From contig CM040743.1 in the NCBI GenBank assembly GCA_022829145.1, positions 6,678,646 through 6,742,645 of the forward strand: a stretch of 64,000 bases of DNA, in the 5' to 3' direction. Source of the stretch: Albula goreensis. Lineage: Eukaryota > Chordata > Actinopteri > Albuliformes > Albulidae. The notes under the pieces were generated by a model that saw only the letters and a list, made by a program, of their open reading frames with translations, did not search any database and was not told where the DNA came from. This document shows, piece by piece, positions 36,598 to 48,055 of the stretch (its first letter is position 1; each line of letters begins with the position of its first letter). Both the position numbers and the translations under genes were made by a program.

Positions 36598-37005
36598 GTG
36601 TGGCCACCGCCCCAGGTGGTGAGTGGAAGGAAAAACACAACAAAATTTCAACAGAAATGGGACAAAAGCCCTTTTATTTAGCCCTTTTAGGGGGAAAACT
36701 GCAAAACAAAAACAAAATCAGCAAAAACAGCACAGCCAGGTGAAAAGCAACACAAAAAACCAAGCATTTAAAATAAATAAATACATTAAAAAAAACCCAA
36801 AAGTCTCCCTTCAGCCTGGAAGGCTGTGCTTAAATGTGGCCTGATTGAGGGCAAGTGCTCACACCTGGTCTGATTAGCAATCATCCTCAGGTGAGCGCGC
36901 CCGGTAGAAAGGCCACTACTGTTCAAGCTCCTGCTGAGTCAGGAACTGACAGCAGTACAAGGGGAGGAGCAGTGGAGCTTCTTCCTTCCTCCACCTCTCA
37001 CGGCG

Positions 37006-37048
<43 letters not shown>
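36598..37048. mobile_element. possible 410-bp inverted-end element, then (CA)n(TA)n
   Basis: GTGTGGC, AGGTGG and GGAAGGAA occur in that order at the left (36598 on), and their complements occur in mirror order at the right (ending 37011), giving imperfect inverted ends. The interior is A-rich with AATAAA. No target duplication is visible, because the right edge merges into (CA)n at 37008-37040 and (TA)n to 37048. A solo LTR was considered but TSDs are lacking. Confidence 0.35.
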
Positions 37049-37049
<1 letters not shown>

Positions 37050-37940
37050 GTGGTTGGGGAGATTGTCTCTCAAGAATACCCCCTGGTCCTGCATCTTCTC
37101 CCAGCCCATTTGAATGAATTGCTGACTTGTGAACCCATCACCCAAATCTGATTACATCCGCTGAGCCGACTGGACTCCCTAAAGTCACTCTACTCCCTGT
37201 TTTATTCCCCAACACAAAACATCACTGTGAAATATATTTATCATTGTACGTTCCCTAAGAAGTCCATATATTTTTGATATATAGTGATGGTGTTTCTTGT
37301 CTGTGAGAGGGGGTTAGCTGATGCTGGGAAATGCTGGGGGGGCCCTCTGAAATGTAGCCCCAAGTGTTGTCTCTTCTGTAGCATTCGGGAGGTTTCCAGT
37401 TCCCACAGGCTGAGTGCAAAGCCTTCTGGGATAGCCCTGGGAGGGTTATCGCACAGTACAGAGCTGACCCATAGCCGCCTGTGGGTCGTAAATCTTCAGC
37501 GAGAGGGGAGCCGGGCCCGTAAAACCGCGTTTTTTAAAAGAAGGTTTGCCGCCAAGGTTGAGCGAAACCGAGGAATGACACCAGAGGACTGGGGCTCCTG
37601 TCTGTGTGTGTGCGCACAGGCAGATGGAAGCGATCGCTGTGAAACAGGGGGCACGGGTGTATCTTTTTAATGGGTATCCGTACGGAAGAAGTGATGGTGG
37701 GCAGCATTAACGTCCAGCTGATTCAGCCCTCAGAAGCAACAGATTAATTGTATCATGTCTCCAGAGCAGTGGTGGGAGTTAACTCGAGTTTACACAAGTG
37801 CAGAACATAACATTTTATCAGCAGTCTTCACTTGACATATCTACTGAGTAAGTATTCCTTCTCAGTCTTTTTCTGGATCACTTCTGCCAACTTTTTTTTT
37901 TTAATAGAAGTCCAGTTCTTCAGGGCTTTTAATGCGTGTT
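37050..37940. other. unique non-coding sequence
   Basis: No gene. The open frame at 37284-37670 has no domain and is likely chance. Confidence 0.5.
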
Positions 37941-37944
37941 GATA

Positions 37945-38106
37945 TAAGTAAAAAGAGACTGAGAAATGGACAATGTAATCAGTAGCTTGCTGTTTTGAAC
38001 CAAGAGCGGAACCCTTTGATTGGATGAAAAAAGCAAGTGATTGACAACAAATTGTAGCTCTGCCCATTTTTTTTATACCAATCTTGCCAATACCTCCCTC
38101 ACCCAT
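37945..38106. mobile_element. GTGATGG-family MITE, partial copy
   Basis: 'ttgattggatg', 'aagtgattgacaa', 'attgtagctctgcccatt' and 'aatacctccctcaccc' line up with the right half of the copy at 40,445-40,644. The left end is unclear. Confidence 0.5.
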
Positions 38107-38202
38107 AAGTGGTTGATGCGACTGAAATGTACACGGTGGGAATTTTTACACTGAGGTTTTTTACAGTGCTCAATGCTGAAAACATTGTATACAGCGTGCC
38201 TA

Positions 38203-38604
38203 ATTCATGAGACTGAAATGGATCTTGCTGTAATCAGTTTATTATAAGTATAAACACAGTGAAAATTCCTCAATTATGTCCTGGCGAGAGAAAATTGAAG
38301 TCGGAGTGAGAGAGAGAGAGAAGGACAGCAGAATTAATTTACTTACTGCTGGTGCAATGACTAAAACTGAAAATGTAAACTGTAGACAAAATCTTTTATA
38401 TGTTTCTGGCCCCTCCTGTTTAAATTGACCAACTTCCGACCACACCTCTTCAAGCAATAGAACTTACACTGGTCAGAAAAATCCCTAACCTTGTAACATA
38501 TAAAAGTTATACATTATTTCACAAATCTGTATTATATTTACATTAAATCCTGTTCATGCTCTGGTTGATAAGTCCCTCAAGGTGGCCGCGGTGATTTCCT
38601 GTTC

Positions 38605-38634
<30 letters not shown>
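38203..38634 (+). repeat. dispersed direct repeat, copy 2, with (GT)n end
   Basis: The partner of the 35,824 repeat, 2.38 kb downstream in the same orientation. It lacks the internal 85-bp expansion but has a short (AG)n at about 38308-38321. (GT)n follows at 38607-38634 and then a SINE, repeating the arrangement of copy 1. No coding frame. Confidence 0.85.
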
Positions 38635-38638
<4 letters not shown>

Positions 38639-38661
38639 CACACCTTCCTTTTTCTTCCTGG

Positions 38662-38870
38662 TGGAAGTATAGCACAGTGCTTAGAGAACTTTGCTTTTAA
38701 CTCAGAGATTGCAGGTATGATTACCAGGGAGACTTATGCCATTGTAGCCTTGAGAAAGGAACTTCACCTGACACCCCTTAGGAAACACATCCCGCTGTAT
38801 ACATGTATAAAAAAAGAAGCAGCATAAGTTGGTATAGGTGTAGTGTCTGCTAAATGTCTGAATTGCAATG
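38662..38870 (+). mobile_element. tRNA-derived SINE
   Basis: Head 'gtatagcacagtgcttagag', degenerate B box GGTATGATTACC at about 38714, then 'gccttgagaaaggaacttca', 'cccgctgtatacatgtataa' and tail 'gtctgctaaatgtctgaa'. The most complete SINE in this part of the window, and plus oriented. Confidence 0.7.
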
Positions 38871-40440
38871 TAAACAACTGCCTACTGAGATTCCCCTGTT
38901 GCCAGGCAACAACAAAGCCCTTCCCTACCCTGGCTGGATTCTCCATATCCAGCGGCCATTTTTCCTCTTGACACCATGTCACATGGGCCCTGCCTCCATG
39001 GCGGTCGGGGGTCACAGGTCGTACACTGCCGCGTCGTAGCATGAATCTGTCAGCTCTTTGATGTATTCCGTTTTCATGGCAACAGTAGTGGGCAAAAAGC
39101 TCCCTTATATCACAGAGAGTTCCCTGCCTTTACATTTCTGGATTGGGAACATGAGATATAGCTCTGCTACTTTGTGTATACAGGGGGCATTCGGATACTG
39201 GAAATGTGTGGCCTGTGATGATCCAGAGAAATGAACGGATAGTACACCTGAAATATATTTGAAAAAAAAAAAACAATCTGGATTTCACATTTGGTAGAAT
39301 GGTCTGTGTTTTTTCTTTAGCATATCAAAAACATGATAAGTCATGATACCCCTGCCTCTCGACTGTTTTCAAAGTGTGTGAAAAGTTGAGAAACAGTTGA
39401 AGAGTGGCTGGCAAACATGCGGGACTGCCCCTGGGACCGAGTTTCAGCGCTCTGTCTCTGAACGTTCTATTGTATACAAAAACAAGACCATTGTATACAA
39501 CTCCCTGTTTATACTGTTACACCCACAGTTAATAAGATTTCAGAGCAAACAAGCGAGAGACAGGGAGACGGTGGGAGAGAGTGTGAGAAAGGGAGAGGGG
39601 TAGAGGGGGGACCGTGGGGAGGAGCGGAGCGGGAGGAGGGGAGTGAGGGAGAGAGCGAGAGGCACAGAGGGAGAGGAGAGATACAGAGAAAGAAGGAGGT
39701 GTGTGGGAGAGGGAGAGAATGGTTGTGTTGGCCTACTTAAAAAAAAAAGAGAGAGAAAAAACAATTGTTAATATCCAAGTAAGACGGGGGGTGGAGGGGT
39801 GGGGTGGGGGTGTAGTAGCCTGTTTTTTAGCCTGAAGAACGAGCTTGATCTCACAAAAGCATCAGGACCTTTACATCTCTGTGGGCAAAGGTGACATGTT
39901 GGCACCTCCCTGTGTCTTTCCTTGGATTATGTTAGTTGTCCGCATGCCTGTAGTTGATTTGGGTTGTCGTCTCAAACAGCAGTATTTATTACCTGGGACA
40001 GGTTCATAACTTTACATTTGAGAGTCCTGTCTTGGTGGAGATGTAGAAGTGAATATATTTTTGCATGTGAGGGCATACCCATAAAATAATTTACTCTGAC
40101 ATTTTCAGTCTCCACACATTTAATAATACATACAATTGTTTTGTACTCATTCATTCATTATGATGTAATAAAATAATAAATGTAATCTATTGGTTATGTA
40201 TAGCAATCCATTTGCTATACATACACAATTTAATCTTCATTTTGTCTTCATTCAATGAAAATTGGACATTTTTAATTTCAGATATTTCATAAACAGTAAG
40301 TCAGAGAATGATATTGAAGTCAGGCTGGTTCAAAAAAAAAAGTTTTTTGAACTAAAACACCATAGAAAAATAGCAGTCACTGACCTGAGTTACATGTATA
40401 GTTACACATTCTACAGTATGGAACGGTTCTGAATGTTATC
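38871..40440. other. unique sequence with purine tract
   Basis: No gene. 39541-39720 is about 90% purine on the plus strand (AG, GGA and GAGAGG units), able to form triplex DNA. An A-run is at 39739-39748 and a G-rich stretch at 39785-39811. Confidence 0.55.
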
Positions 40441-40444
40441 ATAG

Positions 40445-40644
40445 TAGTGATGGGCGAATGAGGTTTTATGATGTCATAGATGGGTGGAGCTACTGTGTGT
40501 CACTGATGCCTGACTGAGTAGAACCAATCACCGCTTTGTGCAGTACAGAACAAAACCTTTTGATTGGTTCAGCTATGTCGGTGAGTGACAAGCTCATTGT
40601 AGCTCCACCCATTTTGGAGTTACGGAACCTCATTCTCTTATCAC
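40445..40644. mobile_element. GTGATGG-family MITE, best copy
   Basis: About 200 bp. The left end TAGTGATGGGCGAATGAGG is mirrored by the right end 'cctcattctcttatcac'. Both arms carry GGGTGGAGCTAC or its complement GTAGCTCCACCC further in. A palindromic element with hAT-like ends. An 8-bp target duplication is not clear. Three weaker relatives lie at 18.3, 37.9 and 54.0 kb. Confidence 0.7.
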
Positions 40645-41435
40645 GAGGTCACAGTGTCTAAATAAAGCTCACTCTCCACTCAGGAAGTATCCCAGAACAC
40701 CGAAACACCAGCGCCAAGCGGAGGGGAGTGTTGCTGGTGCTTGGTGAAGTGATGCGTCAGTGTGTAAACTCAAACACTCCTGATCAGTCTGTCTGTGATT
40801 TATGACCGTTATTATAGCCACAGAAGGCAGACCGTATCAGTGTGTGCGCGTCTGTTTGTGTGGACAGTCAAGCCACTTTGAGGTCACACGCAAACAGGGG
40901 AATGTGTAAATCACTTCAGAACCCAGTTGGCGAAGTCATTGTAATGCTGATATTACCCAAATAATTATTGGAGAATTGTTTTATTGTCTTATTGGGGCTC
41001 CCAGGTCAAATGTGTAGCGGTGTGGCTCAGCAGTGCAGAAATGTGCAGTCTTTTACTGGCAGGTTTTCGCTTTATGAACCAGCTTTCAACACAGTGGCCG
41101 ACAGGATTGTGACTTATCTGATACTTTTTATTTCATTCCTCCAAAGTAGGCTGGCACTTGTAAATTAATCTAGAGTAAAAAAAAAGTCATACGATGATGT
41201 GAAATCACTGTTGGTCATTATGTTCCATAGGATTTTCATTTGTCAGACTTTGATCATGTTTACCTGTCAAGGTGCGGCAAGTAACTGGGGGTTACTGGAG
41301 GTCCACCCCTCACCCCCAGTGTGTACATACGCCAGACGCTCACGAGTTTTCACTCTGTGGGACGAGCTGATGTGATTTTCAGTGGAGTGCACACAATTTC
41401 CACCACTGAAAACAAAACGGCCTTTTGTCACAAAC
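40645..41435. other. unique non-coding sequence
   Basis: No gene. 'gtgtagcggtgtggctcagc' near 41011 is weakly tRNA-SINE-like without a B box. Nothing else. Confidence 0.5.
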
Positions 41436-41790
41436 CCCTTTACATGTTGCTGCCTGACTTCTTGTAATTCATCTCTCAAGCAATTGACGGCGGTATCTGA
41501 AGACCATAGATGAGCACCCTCTGGGTGAGCTAACGCTAGTGGGAATCAGTGTGCACTGCCTTGCCTTTCCTTAACCCCCCAAGGAACCCCCCCCACCCCC
41601 GGTTGACAACTTCATATCGCAGTCTGACCTCACGTAGCTCATCTCTTTGGATTGGAACAAGCGATTGACAGTAATATCTAAAGACCAGAGACCGACAGCG
41701 CCTGGCCGAGCTAACGCTAGCAGGAACCAGGGTCCTCTGCCTGGCCTTGTCTCCCCCAGTTAACAACTTTATATCACAGTTTGACTTTGT
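41436..41790. repeat. tandem duplication, 157-181 bp period
   Basis: Shared anchors are 'attgac..atct.aagacca' at about 41484 and 41664, 'gagctaacgctag' at 41527 and 41708, and 'ttracaacttyatatc' at about 41603 and 41760. Two full units and part of a third fit. Indels make the period vary. The unit is unrecognised and non-coding. Confidence 0.75.
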
Positions 41791-42199
41791 GAAATGGCTC
41801 CACTGTAGCTTTAATGCGAGTGGCATGTCGGCAGGCTAAGGGGAAAGTCCCTAGCACATGCTCCTCTGGCTCTGGTCTGAAACCCGATCCTCTGACTCTC
41901 TGCCTTTCTAGCCACAAGTTCCGACAAACCTCATAAATACTGAAGCGTAGCTTTGTTTTTGGAATTTGCTGGCTTTCCCTGGGTCCCAGCTCCCAGTCCA
42001 GCATGTGTCAGACAAGTTGTTGCATCCCTTGAGTTGTGGGCCCATTTTTCTTGTTCCCCTCTCATACACTGGCAAAGAGTGTGACTGTGTATATTTATAG
42101 TATTTACACTAATCAGTATAACATATGGTTCTGTATTATACTTTAGTATTGTGTCATGCTCCTCTTCTTCTAAAAAAGTTGAGTTTCCGAAGAACTGGT

Positions 42200-42372
42200 T
42201 ACCTGTTTCTGTTAATACCTGTCTACAAGTCATTGTTTATACCTGTGTATAGGTACCTGTGTACAGATCATTGTCAATACCTGATTGCAGTAACACCTGT
42301 GCACAGGTCACTGTCAATATTTTGTTGCCTGGTATAGTTAATGCCTATGTATATATCTGTGTGCAGAGCATT
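42200..42372. repeat. degenerate minisatellite, about 38-40 bp period
   Basis: Copies of 'cctgtgtacaggtcattgtc' (approximate) start near 42218, 42256 and 42296, with a looser one near 42354. Divergence is high, so the array is old. Confidence 0.6.
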
Positions 42373-43054
42373 AGTTCTGGTTGCATTGTAATTGCATGCA
42401 TAGGAACAGTAGTGAGTATGCTCTGTTGGCATGGCGTTTTGGCCACTCTCTTAATGAGTGTGACTGGATAGGCTTTAAGGAGTCCCTGCAGGGGAAGGGG
42501 GGGAGGGGGTTCTGGATCCCCATCGGCTCAAGAGCAAGAGCTGTAGACTTTCACTACCTAGCAAACATACGGCGCTATGTTTGTAGCCGTGGCCAGCAGT
42601 AATGCTCCTTGTGTTCTGCTGAGATTCACGGATGCTTTTTCAGTCGTGGTGCGGCTTGTGTCTGAATTCGAAATGCCATGTCAGCTGGCCTATGCGCTCT
42701 GAAGAATATGGCGGTTCGTATTCTGAATAGTTGCTCACTGCCTTAAAAATCATAGCTCTGTGTGGGTATGAGTCAGGTAACTTTGGGGTTATGTAATTTA
42801 TGTCACGGTGACGGCTATTGCATGGGAATGAGATTTATTCAGTGTGTTTTGGCCTGGGAGACAGCAGTATTGGAGGTGAGCTTGTGATTGCGGTTGACAG
42901 GGACCTCCAGCAGCACGTTGCTTGGCTGTGACCTGTTTGGCTTCTGACCACTGGCCGTTCAGGCCTCTGTGGTGAGTCAAACCCGAGTCAGACACGTAAT
43001 TCACGAGCAAAAGGAACTCCCGCACTCCCGTGTTCCATTTGGTGTGGACGGGCT
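42373..43054. other. unique non-coding sequence
   Basis: No gene or mobile element seen. A short G-rich run is at about 42494-42510. Confidence 0.5.
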
Positions 43055-43190
43055 GGGTTCTTTAGCCCAGCGCTTTACCTGAATTGCTTTAGCAAATATC
43101 CAGCAGTACGCTTGGGTAGACTGTTGCAATAATAAGTCAGTTGCGCTGGGTAAGAGCATCTGCTGAATTCCTACATGCAGAAGGTAAATG
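43055..43190 (+). mobile_element. SINE body and tail fragment
   Basis: 'cagcgctttacctgaattgc', 'tttagcaaatatccagcag' and 'gggtaagagcatctgctgaa' match the 3' part of the fish SINE. The tRNA-like head is absent. Confidence 0.6.
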
Positions 43191-43494
43191 TTCCGATACA
43201 CATTTGCTGGCACATTTAGAAATGTGAGAATGTCTCTTCTGATGGGTGTCCACTGACCAGAACATAAGCGCTTTTCAACGTGGCAATAAAAAAAAAAGAG
43301 AGATTTGCAAGGAAAAATGAGCGAGAGGGAGTTTACGCTTCTTGTACTGAGATGCCGTTCTCTCTGAGCACCTGTGGGTGAATTCGGTAGGTGTGCAAAA
43401 GTATCAGATATGTATTTGGACAAAAATGTCGCAAAACAATTATGTTGTACGAAAATGATTCAGTCTTATCCACAACACGCTGCTGTTGTCATGC

Positions 43495-43800
43495 TCGGCC
43501 GGCACCGGGAGCGCTTGCTTGGCGCCAGCCTCTTTCTGGCTTGATTCAAGTCCCGTATCTTCATCTCCTTGGAAGGGGCTTGTGAAACAGAGCGAAGCTA
43601 GCGAGACATCGAACCGCGTGCCGGTAATTACGCACCGCCAAGCCACCGTCGCAGCCGTGCTGGGACTCGGGGCTCGCGGTAAATCATCATTAGGCGCCGT
43701 TGCGCGAACGCTGTCGTTATCCGGCCGATGGCGGCTCAGTAGGTGGTGCCCTGTCGATCTTTCACGTGCAAATTTGAGCCGCGGCATCTGTCAAAGGGGC
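43495..43800. promoter_or_regulatory. CpG-rich patch
   Basis: By eye about 30 or more CpG in 305 bases, close to or above expectation, against CpG-poor flanks. Contains an E-box CACGTG near 43764 and 'ggtaattacg'. Open frames exist on both strands, as expected in GC-rich DNA, but no domain is recognisable. Could be an alternative promoter or a methylation-free enhancer. Confidence 0.35.
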
Positions 43801-43892
43801 GTTATGAGGGGTTTGGTGGGGGGGGGGGTGGTTGTGGTGACCTGGATTTAGAAACTCTCACCTGTGTTAGAGACCGTTACCCATTTCATTTG

Positions 43893-43945
43893 ACATTACA
43901 GTCAGTTAGCAGACGCTCTTATCCTTACACAGTAGGAGAACATGG
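43893..43945 (-). mobile_element. SINE tail, reversed
   Basis: 'gttagcagacgctcttatcc' at about 43905-43924 is the conserved tail of fish SINEs read from the complementary side. The sequence after 43945 is not typical, so this is a short relic or a different element with the same end. Confidence 0.5.
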
Positions 43946-44393
43946 AGTGTATCCTCCTTATTATAAGTAGCAGGTACTGAAGTAGCATTACTTAGCAACA
44001 GTGCAGGATCGTAATATTAGTCCAAATTCAAATACAAACAAATAACTCCAGTACATAGTCTACACCATAGCACAACACTTTTTAAACCATTCCATGTCAA
44101 CCGTCAGTCCTATTCAGTTACTCTTTCATTATGTCTAGGGAGGTGGTCCTTGTTGGTGGTCCTAGTCATCTTAAGTTCCACAACATTTAAGACTCTAAAA
44201 TCCACATAGAGTGAGTCAACTGCATAATCAGCCACCATAATTGATCGACTCAGTGCTTAGAGAAACAAACAAAAACCAACACATTCTAACCCTCTCCAGG
44301 ACAAAGGTGGAGAACCACAGATCTAAGTCCATACAGTTTTGGTCATTTTCACTGTTTATTCTTTTACTGTGTGTGTTTTTTATTGTATGAGAG
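43946..44393. other. unique non-coding sequence
   Basis: No gene. 'cctctccaggacaaaggtgg' near 44290 resembles one end of a hAT-like element but has no partner. Confidence 0.45.
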
Positions 44394-44401
44394 GCTGTAA
44401 C

Positions 44402-44587
44402 CAGAGATGGAAAAACCTCATTTTAGAAAGTAGAAGTACTACCATGTATTTGTTCCACCCATTCCCTAAACCAGCTGATTCTCATTAGCACAGCTCTTCA
44501 GCCAGGTATGGGAGCCGACTTGTGCATGGGTAGAACAAATACATGGTAGTACTTTTTGCATTCTGAAGCTGGGGTTTTCCATCTCTG
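44402..44587. mobile_element. palindromic hAT-like MITE, copy B, intact ends
   Basis: A 186-bp element starting CAGAGATGG and ending CCATCTCTG, with terminal inverted repeats extending about 65 bases. A perfect 8-bp target duplication GCTGTAAC occupies 44394-44401 and 44588-44595. CAG-type ends with an 8-bp duplication define the hAT superfamily. There is no room for a transposase, so mobilisation depended on one elsewhere in the genome. Related copies are at 8.4 and 48.8 kb. Confidence 0.9.
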
Positions 44588-44595
44588 GCTGTAAC

Positions 44596-46599
44596 CGAAA
44601 ATATCTCTGTGTGTATTTTTAATACAAATAAAGCAATTAAACTCGAATATGAGTCTGAATTGATCCCTCTTGGCCTCTGCTGTGTGGGTCCAAACAACTC
44701 AGAATGGATGTAGTGCCTGGGCCTTGCACCCCTTGTAAACCCCCCCCCCCCTCTCCCGGCTGCTTGGATATAGCCAGGGAGGTAGAGGGGGGGTTTGGGG
44801 GGATGCAGCGCTGTGGAGAGAGGTGTGCAGGGCCCCCGAGATTCGGGCCGAGAGGCGAGCAAACAGGAGAGAGTCTCTCCAGGGACTTGCAGAGATGCAC
44901 TCAGACGTGGAGAGACAGTAACAGTACATAGGCAAAGCAACTACGAACAGGATACAGGAACTTCCCCACCTTCTCTCTCTCTCAGGCTGTATGTGCGACC
45001 ATGCCTGGGAGCACCTGGGAATTTGTTCACTCAGAATTAGGCCTTACAGTCTTCAGTTCACTGCCACAAGTTGTCATGCATCTTTTTACACTGAAACTTC
45101 ACCGACGAAACTCTCAAAACTTTTGAATCAATTTCAGATCTTTTTTATTTTTCAACAATTGGGATGAAAATTCCAACAACTCTTGGAAACAGTATTTGGA
45201 AATTCCACTGTAAATAAATCAGATAAATGAAAATAACACAGAGTAAGTAAAAATAAATAAATGAACTAGGGAATATGCCAGTTATTGTGTTAGCCTGTGT
45301 TGTTTTCCTCCCTTTGCAGTTTTGCCATTCGCTATGCGTTTTTCCAGCCTGAAAAAAAATCCTGAGAATCCGCCTTGACGTCATTGGTGCACTGGTATCT
45401 GTGAATGTAACTACTCCCCCAAAGGAAATCGGGGGTGGGAGGGGGTTGTGAGCTACCCACCTGTCACTTTAGGCCTCCGTCCCATTTGGAAGGCAGCGGG
45501 GCATTGTAATTCAGACTTATTGCACCGTTTCCCTTCCATCCTCTCGCCAAATCCTGGATATATCTCAGAACGAACACCCCTGCTTTGTTTTCCTGTATGG
45601 CGCTTGCTCGCGTTCTCCAGGACGCCTAAGAACTGCGGCGATTCGCAGATGATCGATGATCGATGCGTGTTTTGCTCATCTTTCGCAGTGCATACATTTT
45701 TTTTAATGTTTTTGTTGCAAATTGCCGCCCCTGTGGTTTGTCAAAGGAATGGCCCTATATCCTGACGTGCCTGTATTCTCTAGCAGAGAAATGCTTGTTA
45801 ACTCGTAACTCACTCTGACAACTGTATGTTTGCCTGTGTGTAAAATGCAGCTGGGACTAAAGCAACAATCTCTCCACCACCATGCAATGGAAAGGAAAGA
45901 ACGATGAATGTGAATGAAAGTGTAGCCAAAATCTTTTTTCGTCTTATGACATCTGGGGAAGTACAACATCTTTGGAAATCGGTATCAACCTATAGCGTTT
46001 TGCTAAGTCTGCAGAAAAAAGCCTACGGCCATTAGCACTGCTAAAGAGGAAAACATTCCCTGTGCTGTCCAATGGCAGTGCTTTTTTGGTCTTACCTTCT
46101 TAATTTGATATTTGTTTTCAGTTTTCTTGGTTTAAGTGCCTCTAGCTGCTTTGTTTTACAGAACCCCACCTTTGTAGATTCCCTCTTCTGTTAACACACA
46201 AAACAACATGAAATGGCTCAGTGAAGCGACCTGAAATGGACAGTTTTTGGAAAATTTTAATGGCTGTTAAATTTTGTTAGATCTACATACAGACTTCTCT
46301 GCAGTGCTGTGGCCCTTCTGTATAGTATGAGATCGGGATGTCATAGGATCATAGAATTTCATAACCAAATTAATAGTTGGCCTACTTCTGTAGTACATAA
46401 AAGGTATGATACAGTAATTGTATTTTTATATTCAGTTTTAGAAAGTCAGGGCAAGATTTAGCAGGGTGTCACTTTTGTGTGTGGTGTACGGAACTTTGAA
46501 TCCTACCCAAATGCACTTTAATGGGGGCTTTATCTGGCAGGGCATTGGGGTCATTGCAAGGGTGAAGAGTGGGAGTGCTGCTGCGGTGGAGTCTGGGGG
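44596..46599. other. unique non-coding sequence
   Basis: No gene. A C-run is at 44740-44750 with a GC-rich stretch to 44880. The rest is ordinary AT-moderate sequence. 'gatgatcgatgatcgatg' at about 45648-45665 is a short repeat. Confidence 0.5.
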
Positions 46600-48055
46600 T
46601 GGCCGTAATGGGGGGGGGGGCATGTTGCTGGGGCGGGGTGTTTTGGGGGTTTGCGTGCCTAAATCCCACAGAGTGATTGGGCCCTAGCCATTCCCCGATA
46701 CCAGGCTTTATAACATTAGTAGTCTTGAGCCCGGGGCATAAATCATGGCTCTTTATTTAGCGCCGCTAAAACTATCCTGACCTAGCCAACCCCCCCCAAC
46801 AGCCAATGAACCACTTAATGACTGTGTGAAGGGGGGGGGGGGGGCAGTTGTGTAAGGAAGGTGGGGGGGATGGGGGTACTCTAAACTCGCTGGCAGCCCC
46901 AGCCAGAGATCGATCCTGCGGGCTTTGGACCAAAGGAAGTGGGCGCGGCCTGTCTCCGTGGGCCATATCCGATATTGAGTACGGCTGATTTACAGCGGCT
47001 ATTTGTCAAAAAACAATTGCGTTCTGCGGGTGAGAATATATCGGCTGAATATGTTGATATGATTTGCGATGATATGCACTACTACCCAGCACTTTATTTT
47101 TTACTTTTTTAATAAAGGGAAGTGTTTGTTTGCCAGGGGTATTAGCCAAGATGTTTGCTCTTAGCACTGTTGTTGATAGCTTGGCGCATGACATGCTCCA
47201 CTGTACTAAGAATGGGAGAGCTTGCATACGGGGAAATGCAAACGCTGCTTCTTGTTCACACCGGCAGGTTTGTCGTGAGTGTAATCTTGCGTTTCGTGAG
47301 AGTTTCCAGCACAGATCCTGGCCAGGATGTATAATAGCCTCACAGGAGGCCCTGATGGGGCTCTGTTATCTCAAGCATGTAAAGTGAGACAAGAACGGGC
47401 CGATAATCGCACATTAGCCTTTTCGTTTGCCTCTATTCTCGAGCAAACCTGTCAGTCAATGCGTGCTTGATGGGGTGTGACGTTTTTACTGGAAAAAAAA
47501 AAAACAACAAAAAAATGTTCCATGCATCTATAATCGTGGTGTAACTGTTCTGTAAGTGTCAACGGAATAATTTGGTTTGGAAAACACTGCCACCTGACAA
47601 TGAGGCGCTGGTTCGTATTTAATGTATTGAGCGTATTTGAGACTATTGTTTGTTTGCTTTCTGCTCGGCACGTTCTTTCAGGCTGACACACCTGTGAAAT
47701 ATCGTCAATGGAGTGACCTTTATCCGTTTCCCTCCCCATTCAGAACGCTCTCATTAATCATGGAGACTTTGCCATTTTACGCATTGGCACAACACCCCCC
47801 CCACCTCCTACCTCCCATTGCAAACCAACCACCCAAACCCTCCAACCACACCCCCCCCCCCACCCAAAAGAAAACTTCCAAGAATTTCTCTAATTCTGAT
47901 CTACCCATTTTCTGGAAAATCGGCTGTTTGTTCACATGACATTTTTAGAGATGTGTAAGGTAATGCCAGCCCCATGTGACCCATTGGGGGGCGGTAGGTA
48001 TGATGGAGTGTGGGGTGTGTGGTGGTGGTGGTGGGGGGGTTATGAGGGTGTCAGC
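46600..48055. other. unique sequence rich in G/C homopolymer runs
   Basis: G11 at 46610-46620, G14 at 46831-46844, several C runs at 47790-47870, and GGT/GGGG tracts at 47985-48046. Several clusters meet the four-G-run pattern for quadruplexes on one strand or the other. No coding evidence. Confidence 0.6.

Noticed and set aside
36598-37011. Solo LTR containing AATAAA
   Set aside because: No 4-6-bp target duplication. The imperfect inverted ends fit a DNA element slightly better. Left as a low-confidence mobile element.
35824-38634. Two direct repeats considered as LTRs of a retroelement
   Set aside because: They lack TG...CA ends and target duplications, both are followed by (GT)n plus a SINE, and there is no internal coding sequence.
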